From contig JADJWZ010000022.1 in the NCBI GenBank assembly GCA_016716125.1, positions 43,580-107,579 of the forward strand: 64,000 bases of DNA, read 5' to 3'. Positions 19,669 through 29,084 of the stretch are shown here, one piece after another; within the stretch, counting starts at the first letter, position 1; every line of letters starts with the position of its first letter. This DNA is from Ignavibacteria bacterium. GTDB lineage: Bacteria; Bacteroidota; Ignavibacteria; Tepidaquicellales; Tepidaquicellaceae. The translations under genes were made by a program, and so were the position numbers. The notes under the pieces were generated by a model that saw only the letters and a list, made by a program, of their open reading frames with translations, was not told the DNA's origin and did not search any database.

Positions 19669-20162
19669 TTATTTCATTTTCGGATAATATACGCTGTTTG
19701 TAGTCCGGTTTATTGCGTAAGGAACGCCGCCGATAAAACCGTTATTCAGATCATGAAAAAAAATTGTCTTCATAAAATTATTTGTATCCGGATACATTGA
19801 TCTCAGCCATGTATTACCGCCGTCGGAAGTGTTTAAACTTATTGTTCCGAAAAATGAAGCGCTGTCAGGAAAAATTTCCCAGGAAAGCGCCCAGCCGTTC
19901 AGGTTATCTAGAAAAAATATGTCTTCAATATTATTAGTGATTCCCGAATTTTGAATTTCCCAAGAGTTTCCCCCGTTTGTTGTTCTCATTATTGTACCTA
20001 TATCACCTGATATCCATCCAGTATTACTGTTTATAAAAAACAATTCTTCAGATCAAGACTTACTGGACTGTCAATACGGCTCCAGTAACTTTGTGAAATT
20101 AAATTAACAGGCGGGAATATTATATTAATAGACACGATAACTGCAAATAAAATTTTTTTCAT
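19669..20162 (-). pseudogene. Truncated copy of the Ycf48-like gene created by the duplication
   Basis: This is the N-terminal part of the gene at 15280-16603, starting with the same signal peptide (MKKILFAVIVSI) at 20162. It carries a one-base deletion in an A run (20035-20040) and is cut off at the duplication junction near 19692, after which a few unrelated codons precede a stop. No T9SS domain remains. It is a non-functional by-product of the tandem duplication. Confidence 0.92.
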
Positions 20163-20323
20163 AATAAAAAATTGTAATAAATAGTTCTTCAAATTAACGT
20201 GAAGTATGTAATATGAAACATTAAATTTTATCTATTATAAAATATTAGACTTGAAATTAAAAATTGAAATAAATAATTAGCAAATAACTAAGTATTATTA
20301 CTAACTAAAAAAAGGGTAATCCA
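20163..20323. promoter_or_regulatory. Divergent promoter region (copy 2)
   Basis: Near-identical to 16604-16764. It keeps the same AAAAAGGGTAATCC before the plus-strand start, while the minus-strand gene it once served is truncated. Confidence 0.5.
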
Positions 20324-23176
20324 ATGAAAACAAAATTACTTCTCTTAGCTGTACTCTTTTCCTGTATTTGGATCATTAATTCCGGATTCTCACCAAATGA
20401 TGACAACCCAAAATGGAGTCAGGATCCGCGAACAAGAATTAACATCGATATTCAGGGAGATTACATTCCGTTACCTGTAGGTGACAATGGAAATTTCAGT
20501 AATGAAACAAGATACGTCCCTACTCCGCAGGGAGTATTTGCAGTCGGACCGAATTTCAGAGTTCATCCGACTTCATCCCGAACACAAAGCGAAGTGCCGA
20601 TCACAAGACATCCCCGCAATCCGAACTTTATGTTTGCATCTGCAAATACATATAATGTTGGGGGCACAACAACTTTTAGTACGGCTCATTATGTGACAAC
20701 AAACGGTGGTGTATCGTTTTTTGGCGATGATACGACGAATTTTAATTTCGGTGATCCCGGACCGATGGTAATGCATACAAACAGACTTATTATCTCATAC
20801 ATTACAAGCACCGGATCAATGGGCGCTGCATATTCAACTAATCTGGGAACTTCATGGTCGGGAACGGTTACATTCCCGGGCGCAACTAATTCAGCTGATA
20901 AGAATCTTTCTGCTGTTGACGGTGAACCCACAAGCGCTTTTTACGGAAGACTATATACTGTCTATACCGAATTTGCCGGAGCAAATTCCGGAAGGATAGT
21001 TGCAACATGGTCATCAAATGGCGGAGTTACCTGGTCAAGCGTAATTCCGGTAAGTCCTGTTCCTTCTGCCGGTCATCATCATCAGGGATGCGATGTGACC
21101 GTTGATATTTTCGGATGGGTTCGTGTGGTATATGCTAATTGCACAACCAACGGACAAAATTCTACCGAAGACTATCTCGGATGGGCAGAATCAGGTACCG
21201 GCGGAGTTTCATGGTCAGATATGTCAGACGTAAAAGTAAATATGAACGGTATCAGATCTTCTGACTTATTACCTTCCCCGCCCGCATCAGTAATCAGAGC
21301 TAACGGTTTTCCCAGAATAGACATAGACAGAACATGTTTACCTACTGCCGGTGACGCTTATGTAGTAGCTGGTGAAAAGAATTTCGCGCCGGCGCTTGAT
21401 AATGCTGACATAGTATTAATGAAAACAGAAAACGGCGGCTCAAGCTGGACAAGAGTAAGAGTAAATCAAAACGCAGCAGGATCATATGAATATTTTCCTG
21501 CAGTAAATGTAGACGCAACAGGCGGCATCAATGTATGTTATTACAGTACAAGAAACTCTCCTAATAACGATTCAGCTCAGATATATCTTTCAAGATCCAC
21601 TAACGGCGGAACAAGCTGGGTTGATGTTTTAGTATCAGACCATAAGTTCAAACCTGTACCAATCCCCGGTACAGCAGGCGGTTATCAGGGAGATTATATC
21701 GGAATAACATCAGGCGGAGCAGGAAAGATCATTCCATACTGGTGCGAGCAGAATCCGTCTACTGGCGGAAGATATCAGGCATACGCTTCATTGGTTGATA
21801 TTAATATTTCAGCTCCTTGTGAACCATTTACCTGTGCTAAAGATTCCGGTGACACAGTTTTCCCTTTGTCATCGGGTAGTTTTTTACGAAGAATTTACCG
21901 GTACAAACTATTGGAACAGAAAATCTCAGGCAAGCGCTTATGGATCCGGAACAGGTTCTGTAAGATTTAATGCCTGGTCAGCTTCAGCCGGTACAATTCA
22001 ATCACTTATTTCATATCAGTTCAACCCTGCAGGCGGTCAACTTATTTAACTTTTGATGCTGCATACAGACCATGGTCAGGCGGTAATGTAGATTCATTGA
22101 TAGTAGAATCTTCAGTTAATGGCGGCGTGACTTATACGGTAAGAGCAAGATTATGGGGAGGCCTCGGAGCTCAGGCAGGTCCGTTAAATTCTGTATTTAC
22201 AGGAGGCGGTCAGTTTATTCCTTCTAACAGAGAATGGAGACCTAAAATATATCAGCTTCCCGCAGGTACAAATAAAGTCAGACTACGCGCAAGAAGCGGT
22301 TTCGGAAATGATATATGGTTAGATAACATTTGCGTACAGTCATTACCAGCAGCTGTAAACAATTCTATCGGACTTATTAATGAAGCCATGTTCATTCCGA
22401 CCAACCCATACTGGAGATTACTGGATACAGTCAGAGTATATCTTCATCGGACTGATTTCCCGAATATAGCTGTAGATTCTTCAGTTGGTATTGCCGGCTC
22501 TAATGCTGTTGTCAGCAATCTGCTATTTAACAAAGCTTTAGACGGAACTTATTACAAAGTTGTAAAGCACAGAAACAGTTTAGAGACATGGAGTAATGTT
22601 GGTGTTGTTTATACGAGAGGTACCGGTTCATCGCATCACAACTTCGTTCCTAACAACGCATCATACGGAAACAATATGGCTACAGTCAGTACCACGCCAT
22701 TTTATAAAGGTTTGTACAGCGGAGACTGTGATCAGGATGGTATTATAGATATAGCTGATCTTTCAATAATTGACAATCAGGTATTTAACTTTGGAGCAGG
22801 ATATGTGATCGGCGATCTCAATGGTGATCTATTTGTAGATCTTACTGATTATACATATGCAGATAATAATTCATTTAATTTTGTCAGTGTAGTAGCGCCT
22901 CCGGGAGCAGAGCCAGTACCGCCGGTTGAAAATGAATCTACTCCTGAATTAAATACAGATGAAGACAAAGCAAAGTATGAACTACATCTGAAGGTAATGA
23001 ATGAGAAAGGAAATGTCGAAGAGTCAGTGAAAGTAAAACCTGAACTCAATGACGTCCTGAGAGAAAGAGAGATAAGATCTAATATCGAAAAAAGAACTTT
23101 CAGAAAAAAAGATAATACCCGCGTGGAAAAATCCGAAACAGGAACTTCCGAACAAAACAGAGTGGGTGAAAGGTAA
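20324..23176 (+). pseudogene. Asp-box propeller/dockerin-like secreted protein, two compensating frameshifts (copy 2)
   Basis: Same design as 16765-19616. An extra T in a run at 21880-21885 shifts the frame, and a missing G near 22035 restores it, so about 50 codons in the CEDF-like sandwich module are out of frame as given. Read with both corrected, the protein has 950 residues and ends NRVGER. The dockerin-like loops (GDCDQDGIIDIADL) start near residue 799. Coding changes relative to copy 1 are concentrated downstream of the propeller. Both indels disappear on comparison with copy 1, so read error is a real possibility. Confidence 0.9.
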
Positions 23177-23195
23177 GAAAAGTAATTAATATATT

Positions 23196-23226
23196 AAAGC
23201 CGTGGAGAATTTTTCTTCACGGCTTT
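23196..23226 (+). terminator. Rho-independent terminator of copy 2
   Basis: AAAGCCGTG and CACGGCTTT with inner GAGAA/TTCTT pairing, then a long T tract. Confidence 0.9.
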
Positions 23227-23451
23227 TTTTTTTCATTTCCGGATAATATAAGATAGTTGAAAATTCGTATCAATTAATTTACATTGTATACAATAAAAGC
23301 ATGAATATTCCTGTCTTAAGAATTTCAAACATGATGAAAGTAGTTTTTCATTTTCTGATTATAAAAATTTTTGCAGCTCCTCTATATTTATTCAAATCTT
23401 ATTCACACAATTAATCAAAAAATTAAAAAAATTCAGAAAGGGAAATCTAAA

Positions 23452-26400
23452 TTGAAAAAAATATTCTTTTTACTTCCTGCTGTCTTGTTGCTGTATGTTT
23501 TAATGACAGGACAGAGTAATCAGGTTGCGGAAAAATGGGATAACGTAATGCCGACCGGTATTTACGATCCGGGTGTTTATATATCAGCGCCTTTGCCGCA
23601 GGTATTCGATTTTATAAATCCAAATACACAGACAAGATATTATGAAAATGGAAATGAAGTTGTGTCAGTTGCTCCAAACGTGAGAGTTCTTCCGAGGAAT
23701 AACAGCTACCAGTCTGAAGTAAATATTGTCAGACATCCTTTGAATCCTCTTATTATGTTTGGTTCGTCAAACGCTTTCAATAACACAGGTTCATTATTTA
23801 TCAGTGAAGGTATTTATGTAACTACAAACGGAGGCGCATCATGGTTCGGATCAGATACGATGAAATTAGCAGGCGGAACTCCGGTTCCAAATCAGGGAGG
23901 CGATCCCGGAATTGCAATTGATAAGAACGGAGTATTCATTCAGACTCACCTTGGATTTACAACTTCAGGAATGTTCGGGAATTATTCCACGGACAACGGA
24001 TTAAGCTGGTCAAGCAATTTTACGATTGCATCAGGTTCACAGGATAAAAATCTTGCTGCATCCGATGACGCTCCGTCAAGCCCTTATTACGGAAGATCAT
24101 ACTGCGTATGGTCGAGATTTACAGTATCAGCGCCGCCTATAGCGGTTTCTTATACTACAAACAGCGGAGTAACGTGGTCTGCATCTGCAGATATAAATAC
24201 TTCGGTTGCAGGACATTATTCACAGGGCTGTGATATCAGAACTGGTCCAAACGGAGAAGTGTATGTAGTCTGGGCAGCTCCTATCTCCGGAAGTCCTTTT
24301 ACTGAAGACTTTGCCGGTTTTGGAAAATCAACAAACGGCGGCGTGAGCTGGACTGTCACTAATAATGCTTTTGACATGAACGGAATCAGAGGTACGTTTC
24401 CATCCAAGTCAAATATAAGAGTAAACGGTTTTACAAGGATCGACGTTGACAGAAGCGGCGGCGCAAGAAACGGATGGATCTATATTGTTACTTCCGAAAG
24501 AAACCTTGCACCGGCTGGATCAGATCCTGATGTTATAATGCACAGATCTACAGACGGCGGCGCTACATGGTCAGCCGGTATCAGAGTAAATCAGGATCCG
24601 CTTAATAACGGAAAGTATCAGTATTTCCCTGCTGTAAGAGTAGATGAAGCAGGCGGAGTAAATATAGTATATTATGATGACAGAAATACAGCTTCGGATT
24701 CTTCGGAAATTTATATTTCAAGATCACTTGACGGCGGAAACACATGGTCAGATATGCTTGTCAGCGATCACAGATTCAAACCGAAGTCAATCGGCGTTTC
24801 AGGAATTGCTACAGGATATCAGGGTGATTATATCGGCATTACTTCAAGTAACGGAAAACTATGGCCTTTATGGATGGATGATTATTCCGGAATTTATAAT
24901 GCATGGACTGCCGGAGTTCAGATCACAACTTTTCCTCTGAATTCATTTAATCTTACTTCACCGGCTGCAGGCGCAAGGATTGAAACACTTCCGAATAATC
25001 TGACCAATAATGTTTTCACATGGGATACTGCATCTTCTACAGCATCATACAAATGGATATTCGGAAGTCCCAATGCATCATCAAGACAGATCACATTATT
25101 ACCAAATTCAAATTCACTGAATGTCACAAGCGGAGAACTTGATGCGTTACTTGCAGGGCTCGGATTAGCGCAGGGAGATTCTCTTGTCGGACAATGGGAT
25201 GTCTGGGCTTTCAGAAATAATATTACGAATGATTCATTGAAAGCAAACAACGGTCCGAGATCCATTACATTAAAAAGAAAAAAACCGGATCTGACTGCTT
25301 TCAGTCTTTCCTCTCCTCCGAACAATACTTCAATACTGACATTGCCGACTAATACAACTCCGCAGAATTTCAACTGGACAAGGTCAGGAAAAGCCGTAAC
25401 TTATAAATGGCTTTATGCAGGACCAAATTTCTCTAGTCAGTCGAATATAAAATTTTCATTGATTTCCAACAGCGGAGGATTTGATACTTTAATGACCGTT
25501 ACAAATTCCAAACTGGATTCCATGCTTGCAGATATCGGAATTGCACAGGGAGATTCAAGCATAGGACAGTGGAGAGTTTACGGTTACAGCGCAGGGGACT
25601 CGCTTGCTTCATTGCAGACATATAATCTTACGCTGAGAAGAGGATTACCGCCGACTATTACTACTTCAGCTGATTCACTTGTTGCATATCTTCCTTTTGG
25701 TTCAAACAATGTTGTTAAGAATTTAAACGTTGGTAATATTGGTGAATTTACTTTGAACTGGGCAATGACTGAATCGACTACAATTTTAGATAATGCAAGA
25801 ACGGAAAATTTTTTCAGCGCAGATATTTTAAGGCAGATAGAAAACATGCCTAAAGGCGCGGCGGATATTTACAGCGGACCTGAGGTGACAGACGGAATGG
25901 GCGGACCTGATGCAGGCGGATATAGCTGGATAGACAGTGATGAACCGGGCGGACCGGTTTATAATTATGTCGATATATCCGGTGTCGGTACTGCCATTAC
26001 TACCTGGACTACCGGCACAGCGGATGACGGCGCGGTTACTCTGCCTTTGCCGTTTAGTTTTAATTTTTACGGAAATGATTACAGCAGTATGAAAGTCTGT
26101 ACAAACGGATGGATGAGTTTTGATGTCGCTTCTACAAGTGTCGCTTATACCAATGGTTCTATCCCGTCAGCTGCTGCACCTAATAATGCTCTCTATGCAT
26201 TCTGGGATGATCTGGATGTGAGAACCTCCGGTCAGGTATTTTATTATAATGACGCTGTAAATAACAGATTCATAGTAGAATACAAAAACGTACCGCACTA
26301 CAGCACGGGCGGTCCTTACACTTTTCAGATCTTATTATATGCAGACGGCAGAATATATTATCAGTATCAGAATGTTACTACGCCGAATAATTCCAACACG

Positions 26401-27327
26401 ATCGGAATTGAAAATTCTACAGGTACCATTTCTACTCAGCTCGTTTTCAATAATATTTATGCGCAAAATAATCTTGCAGTGAAACTTGAAAGAGGTATTC
26501 CATGGGTTGATGAATCACCTTCGTCCGGAAACCTGAATGCTATGTCAAATCAAAATGTCAATGTAACATTCAACAGCACCGGACTTGCAGTGGGCACTTA
26601 TACAGGTGTTGTAAAAGTAAATTCAAATGATCCCGCTACACCTGTAAAAAATGTTAACGTAAAGTTATATGTCGGACAGGCAGCGCCTGCGCAGCTTACT
26701 ATTGTAAATGAAGGATACTATAATTTAGCAGACAATCTAAATATCAGAGACACAGTGTGGGTATATCTGAGGAATACTTCACCGCCATATGCTTTTGTCG
26801 ATTCCGCAAAAAGCGTTATAGATTCACTTAACTTAACAGGTTCATTCCTGTTTGCAAACGCTCCTAACGGAACATACTATCTGCAGGTAAAAAGCAGAAA
26901 CTGTATAGAGACATGGAGTAAACCTGGCGGAGAATCATATACAGTTGGCAGTTCGCTTGTTTATAATTTCACTTCAGCTTCTTCACAGGCATATGGAAAC
27001 AATCTTATACTTTTAGGATCAAGACACACCATATACAGCGGTGATGTAAATCAGGACGGAGTTATCGATCTGACGGATCTTCAGGAAATTGACAACAGAG
27101 CCTCTATCTTTTCAACAGGATATATTCCTTCTGACATTACCGGTGATTATCTTGTAGATCTGTCTGATCTGTCTATAGCTGATAACAATGCATTTAATTT
27201 TATCACGCGACAAGCTCCTCCCGGAGCTGCTCCTAAAGTCAAAGTTCATTCTGTAAGAAATAATACAGTAAAGAAAACGGTGCCCGATAATTCAGGTTAT
27301 TATAAGAATATCCTGCCCGGGTTTTAA
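23452..27327 (+). CDS. Giant multidomain secreted Asp-box protein with dockerin-like repeat
   Basis: I place the start at the TTG at 23452 because AAAGGG lies nine bases upstream and the N-terminus (KKIFFLLPAVLLLYVLMTGQS) then matches that of 5445-8300; a longer frame reaches 23371. The 1291 residues hold an Asp-box propeller (about 60-500; STDNGLSWS, STDGGATWS), two fibronectin/SusE-like repeats (about 500-730; each with a FNWT/FTWD-type strand and an AQGDS turn) and a short sandwich. A NIDO-like domain follows (about 810-1015; FSFNFYG, NGWMSF, FWDDLD), then a further sandwich, the RNCIETW module, dockerin-like loops (GDVNQDGVIDLTDL, from about 1196) and a short basic tail. No T9SS domain is visible. 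It is the longest member of the local family. Confidence 0.88.
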   Translation: MKKIFFLLPAVLLLYVLMTGQSNQVAEKWDNVMPTGIYDPGVYISAPLPQVFDFINPNTQTRYYENGNEVVSVAPNVRVLPRNNSYQSEVNIVRHPLNPLIMFGSSNAFNNTGSLFISEGIYVTTNGGASWFGSDTMKLAGGTPVPNQGGDPGIAIDKNGVFIQTHLGFTTSGMFGNYSTDNGLSWSSNFTIASGSQDKNLAASDDAPSSPYYGRSYCVWSRFTVSAPPIAVSYTTNSGVTWSASADINTSVAGHYSQGCDIRTGPNGEVYVVWAAPISGSPFTEDFAGFGKSTNGGVSWTVTNNAFDMNGIRGTFPSKSNIRVNGFTRIDVDRSGGARNGWIYIVTSERNLAPAGSDPDVIMHRSTDGGATWSAGIRVNQDPLNNGKYQYFPAVRVDEAGGVNIVYYDDRNTASDSSEIYISRSLDGGNTWSDMLVSDHRFKPKSIGVSGIATGYQGDYIGITSSNGKLWPLWMDDYSGIYNAWTAGVQITTFPLNSFNLTSPAAGARIETLPNNLTNNVFTWDTASSTASYKWIFGSPNASSRQITLLPNSNSLNVTSGELDALLAGLGLAQGDSLVGQWDVWAFRNNITNDSLKANNGPRSITLKRKKPDLTAFSLSSPPNNTSILTLPTNTTPQNFNWTRSGKAVTYKWLYAGPNFSSQSNIKFSLISNSGGFDTLMTVTNSKLDSMLADIGIAQGDSSIGQWRVYGYSAGDSLASLQTYNLTLRRGLPPTITTSADSLVAYLPFGSNNVVKNLNVGNIGEFTLNWAMTESTTILDNARTENFFSADILRQIENMPKGAADIYSGPEVTDGMGGPDAGGYSWIDSDEPGGPVYNYVDISGVGTAITTWTTGTADDGAVTLPLPFSFNFYGNDYSSMKVCTNGWMSFDVASTSVAYTNGSIPSAAAPNNALYAFWDDLDVRTSGQVFYYNDAVNNRFIVEYKNVPHYSTGGPYTFQILLYADGRIYYQYQNVTTPNNSNTIGIENSTGTISTQLVFNNIYAQNNLAVKLERGIPWVDESPSSGNLNAMSNQNVNVTFNSTGLAVGTYTGVVKVNSNDPATPVKNVNVKLYVGQAAPAQLTIVNEGYYNLADNLNIRDTVWVYLRNTSPPYAFVDSAKSVIDSLNLTGSFLFANAPNGTYYLQVKSRNCIETWSKPGGESYTVGSSLVYNFTSASSQAYGNNLILLGSRHTIYSGDVNQDGVIDLTDLQEIDNRASIFSTGYIPSDITGDYLVDLSDLSIADNNAFNFITRQAPPGAAPKVKVHSVRNNTVKKTVPDNSGYYKNILPGF

Positions 27328-27351
27328 TGCAGTAAAATAGTTTTACAAATC

Positions 27352-27379
27352 AAAAGCCGTAATTTATATTACGGCTTTT
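27352..27379 (+). terminator. Rho-independent terminator of 23452-27327
   Basis: AAAAGCCGTAAT pairs with ATTACGGCTTTT, followed by a T tract. The AAAGCCGT core is shared with the terminators of the paralogues. Confidence 0.92.
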
Positions 27380-27594
27380 TTTTTATTTGAAAAATATTCA
27401 TTCTCCGAAAAAACATTGTATTTAGTTTAAATTAAAATTGCTATTTTTAATAAAGGCCAAAGCATCAACCCCAAAAATTGATCTCTTTAACCTTATGTGA
27501 TTTGTACTTAATTATAATGCTTTAAGATTTCAAAATGAATTCTTAAGTATGTTCGAATTTGTATAAAAAATCAGAAGATTAAACTAACTAACTT

Positions 27595-29040
27595 ATGAAA
27601 ATAAGAATAACTGTGTTTTCAGTATTCTTACTTTTTTCAAATTTATCTGCAGTATTTTCACAACATCCTTTGTTTGAATTAAAGCTTTCAAACAGAACCT
27701 ACCTTTCATCCAATCTCGGATTTTTTGATATAATGTTAACGCATACAAATTTTCAAAATTCAGAATTCAGATATTCCTCCGGGAAATATGTGATTATACT
27801 TGACGCATCATTTCTGCCTGATCATTTAAATTATATTTACACTATAGACACGGCTACATTCGGCTCAGACAGAATTCCTCCTTCAAATGTCGGCGCGCTG
27901 ATAAGAAGCGGTGATACGCTTATAATTGAGCCGGGAGTGATTTTTTCAGCAGGAACAGAGCCTTTGATTTCAAATACCTCCGGGACATTGGTAACAAGAA
28001 TAAATTTTTATAACCCTGATTTGTATTTGAATTCATGTTTGTTTGAAGAGCAGTTTGTATGGAAAATAAATTCTCCCGGCAGCATTACGGAAATTAATGC
28101 AAACGTTTCAGACAGCATAGTTAGATTAGAGAATTCTCAAAACAGTTTCAGCGCTCGTGATCTTTGCAGTGATCAATTCTGCTGTCTGAGTGTTCCTCTT
28201 ATACCGCCTGTCAGGAATTTCCCTCTGAATAATTCCGAAAATAATTTTCATCCATTTAAGTTTGAATGGCAAAAAGGATTTCCAGTAAATTATTCCGCAA
28301 ATATTCAGGTCGCGGCCGATTCTTTGTTTTCAGAAATAATTATAGATGACACTCTGCTGAGACCGGACGGAATGGATCCGGTAAAATACTATACTTCAGA
28401 CCTGGAATTCGGAACGGAATATTACTGGAGAGTAAGACAGGGCGGGATCCCTCCTGCGGGAGAATTTAATGAGCCGTGGAAATTCAGAACAGGAATACCT
28501 GCGCTAACCGTGAATTTAAAAGTAATTCCTGAAGGTCTAGCGGATAAAATGGAATTCTATCCGTATAGATTGAAAGTTTTTCTGAGAAATTCGGAAACTC
28601 CTTATGAAATAGTTGATTCATCCGTTTCAAGTTTAACTGACAGTGAATTTCAAACCGAACTTTATTTTATGAATGCAACTGCAGGAAATTATTACCTTGT
28701 GATAGATGACGGAAATTATCTTGAGACATGGAGTAAAGACGGAGGAAATTATTTCCATCCTGATCATATTAATCAATATGACTTTTCACGCAAAGCTTCA
28801 TCAGCATTTGGAAATAATCAGATCAGTTTTGGCGATGTGTATTGTATATACAACGGTGATCTGAATTCAGACGGATTAGTTGACATAGATGATATGAGTA
28901 TTTCCGATAATGCGGTTTTTAATTTTGTAATAGGGGAGTCGGTTTCTGATCTGAATAGTGACCACATAACTGATATTGAAGATTATTTAATTATCGACAG
29001 AAATGCCGCTGCAGTGGTTTGTATTCACTCTCCTTTGTAA
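27595..29040 (+). CDS. Secreted protein with N-terminal beta domain, FN3-like domain and dockerin-like repeat
   Basis: The protein has 481 residues. A signal peptide (ITVFSVFLLFSNLSAVFS) is followed by a beta-rich domain (about 25-170) whose pattern (FDIMLTHTNFQNSEFRY, GTLVTRINF) recalls cohesin/CBM-type sandwiches, but this is inference. A fibronectin/SusE-like domain lies at about 205-300 (FEWQKGFP, TEYYWRVRQGG, WKFRTG). The LETW module shared with the large paralogues (about 305-410) and a dockerin-like pair (GDLNSDGLVDIDDM and DLNSDHITDIEDY, from about residue 420) end the protein without a charged tail. It lacks the propeller. The gene converges with the dnaJ-like gene. Confidence 0.85.
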   Translation: MKIRITVFSVFLLFSNLSAVFSQHPLFELKLSNRTYLSSNLGFFDIMLTHTNFQNSEFRYSSGKYVIILDASFLPDHLNYIYTIDTATFGSDRIPPSNVGALIRSGDTLIIEPGVIFSAGTEPLISNTSGTLVTRINFYNPDLYLNSCLFEEQFVWKINSPGSITEINANVSDSIVRLENSQNSFSARDLCSDQFCCLSVPLIPPVRNFPLNNSENNFHPFKFEWQKGFPVNYSANIQVAADSLFSEIIIDDTLLRPDGMDPVKYYTSDLEFGTEYYWRVRQGGIPPAGEFNEPWKFRTGIPALTVNLKVIPEGLADKMEFYPYRLKVFLRNSETPYEIVDSSVSSLTDSEFQTELYFMNATAGNYYLVIDDGNYLETWSKDGGNYFHPDHINQYDFSRKASSAFGNNQISFGDVYCIYNGDLNSDGLVDIDDMSISDNAVFNFVIGESVSDLNSDHITDIEDYLIIDRNAAAVVCIHSPL

Positions 29041-29084
29041 AAAATTTAAATTTCCGGACAGAAGTTATTAAACATGTTTCCGTT

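Larger units (their letters stand above)
16132..19691. repeat. Tandem duplication, copy 1 (about 3.56 kb)
   Basis: This block is nearly identical to 19692-23250. It starts inside the minus-strand Ycf48-like gene at CGCTGTTTGTAGTCC and ends just after the terminator of the plus-strand gene at GGATAATATA. The junction places the end of copy 1 directly against the start of copy 2. Confidence 0.93.
19692..23250. repeat. Tandem duplication, copy 2 (about 3.56 kb)
   Basis: This is the second copy of 16132-19691, with scattered substitutions and a few one-base indels. Divergence is higher in the 3' third of the coding region than around the shared promoter. Confidence 0.93.

Noticed and set aside
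24918..25373. 151-residue minus-strand open frame inside the 23452 gene
   Set aside because: It is a codon-bias shadow within the FN3-like repeat region.
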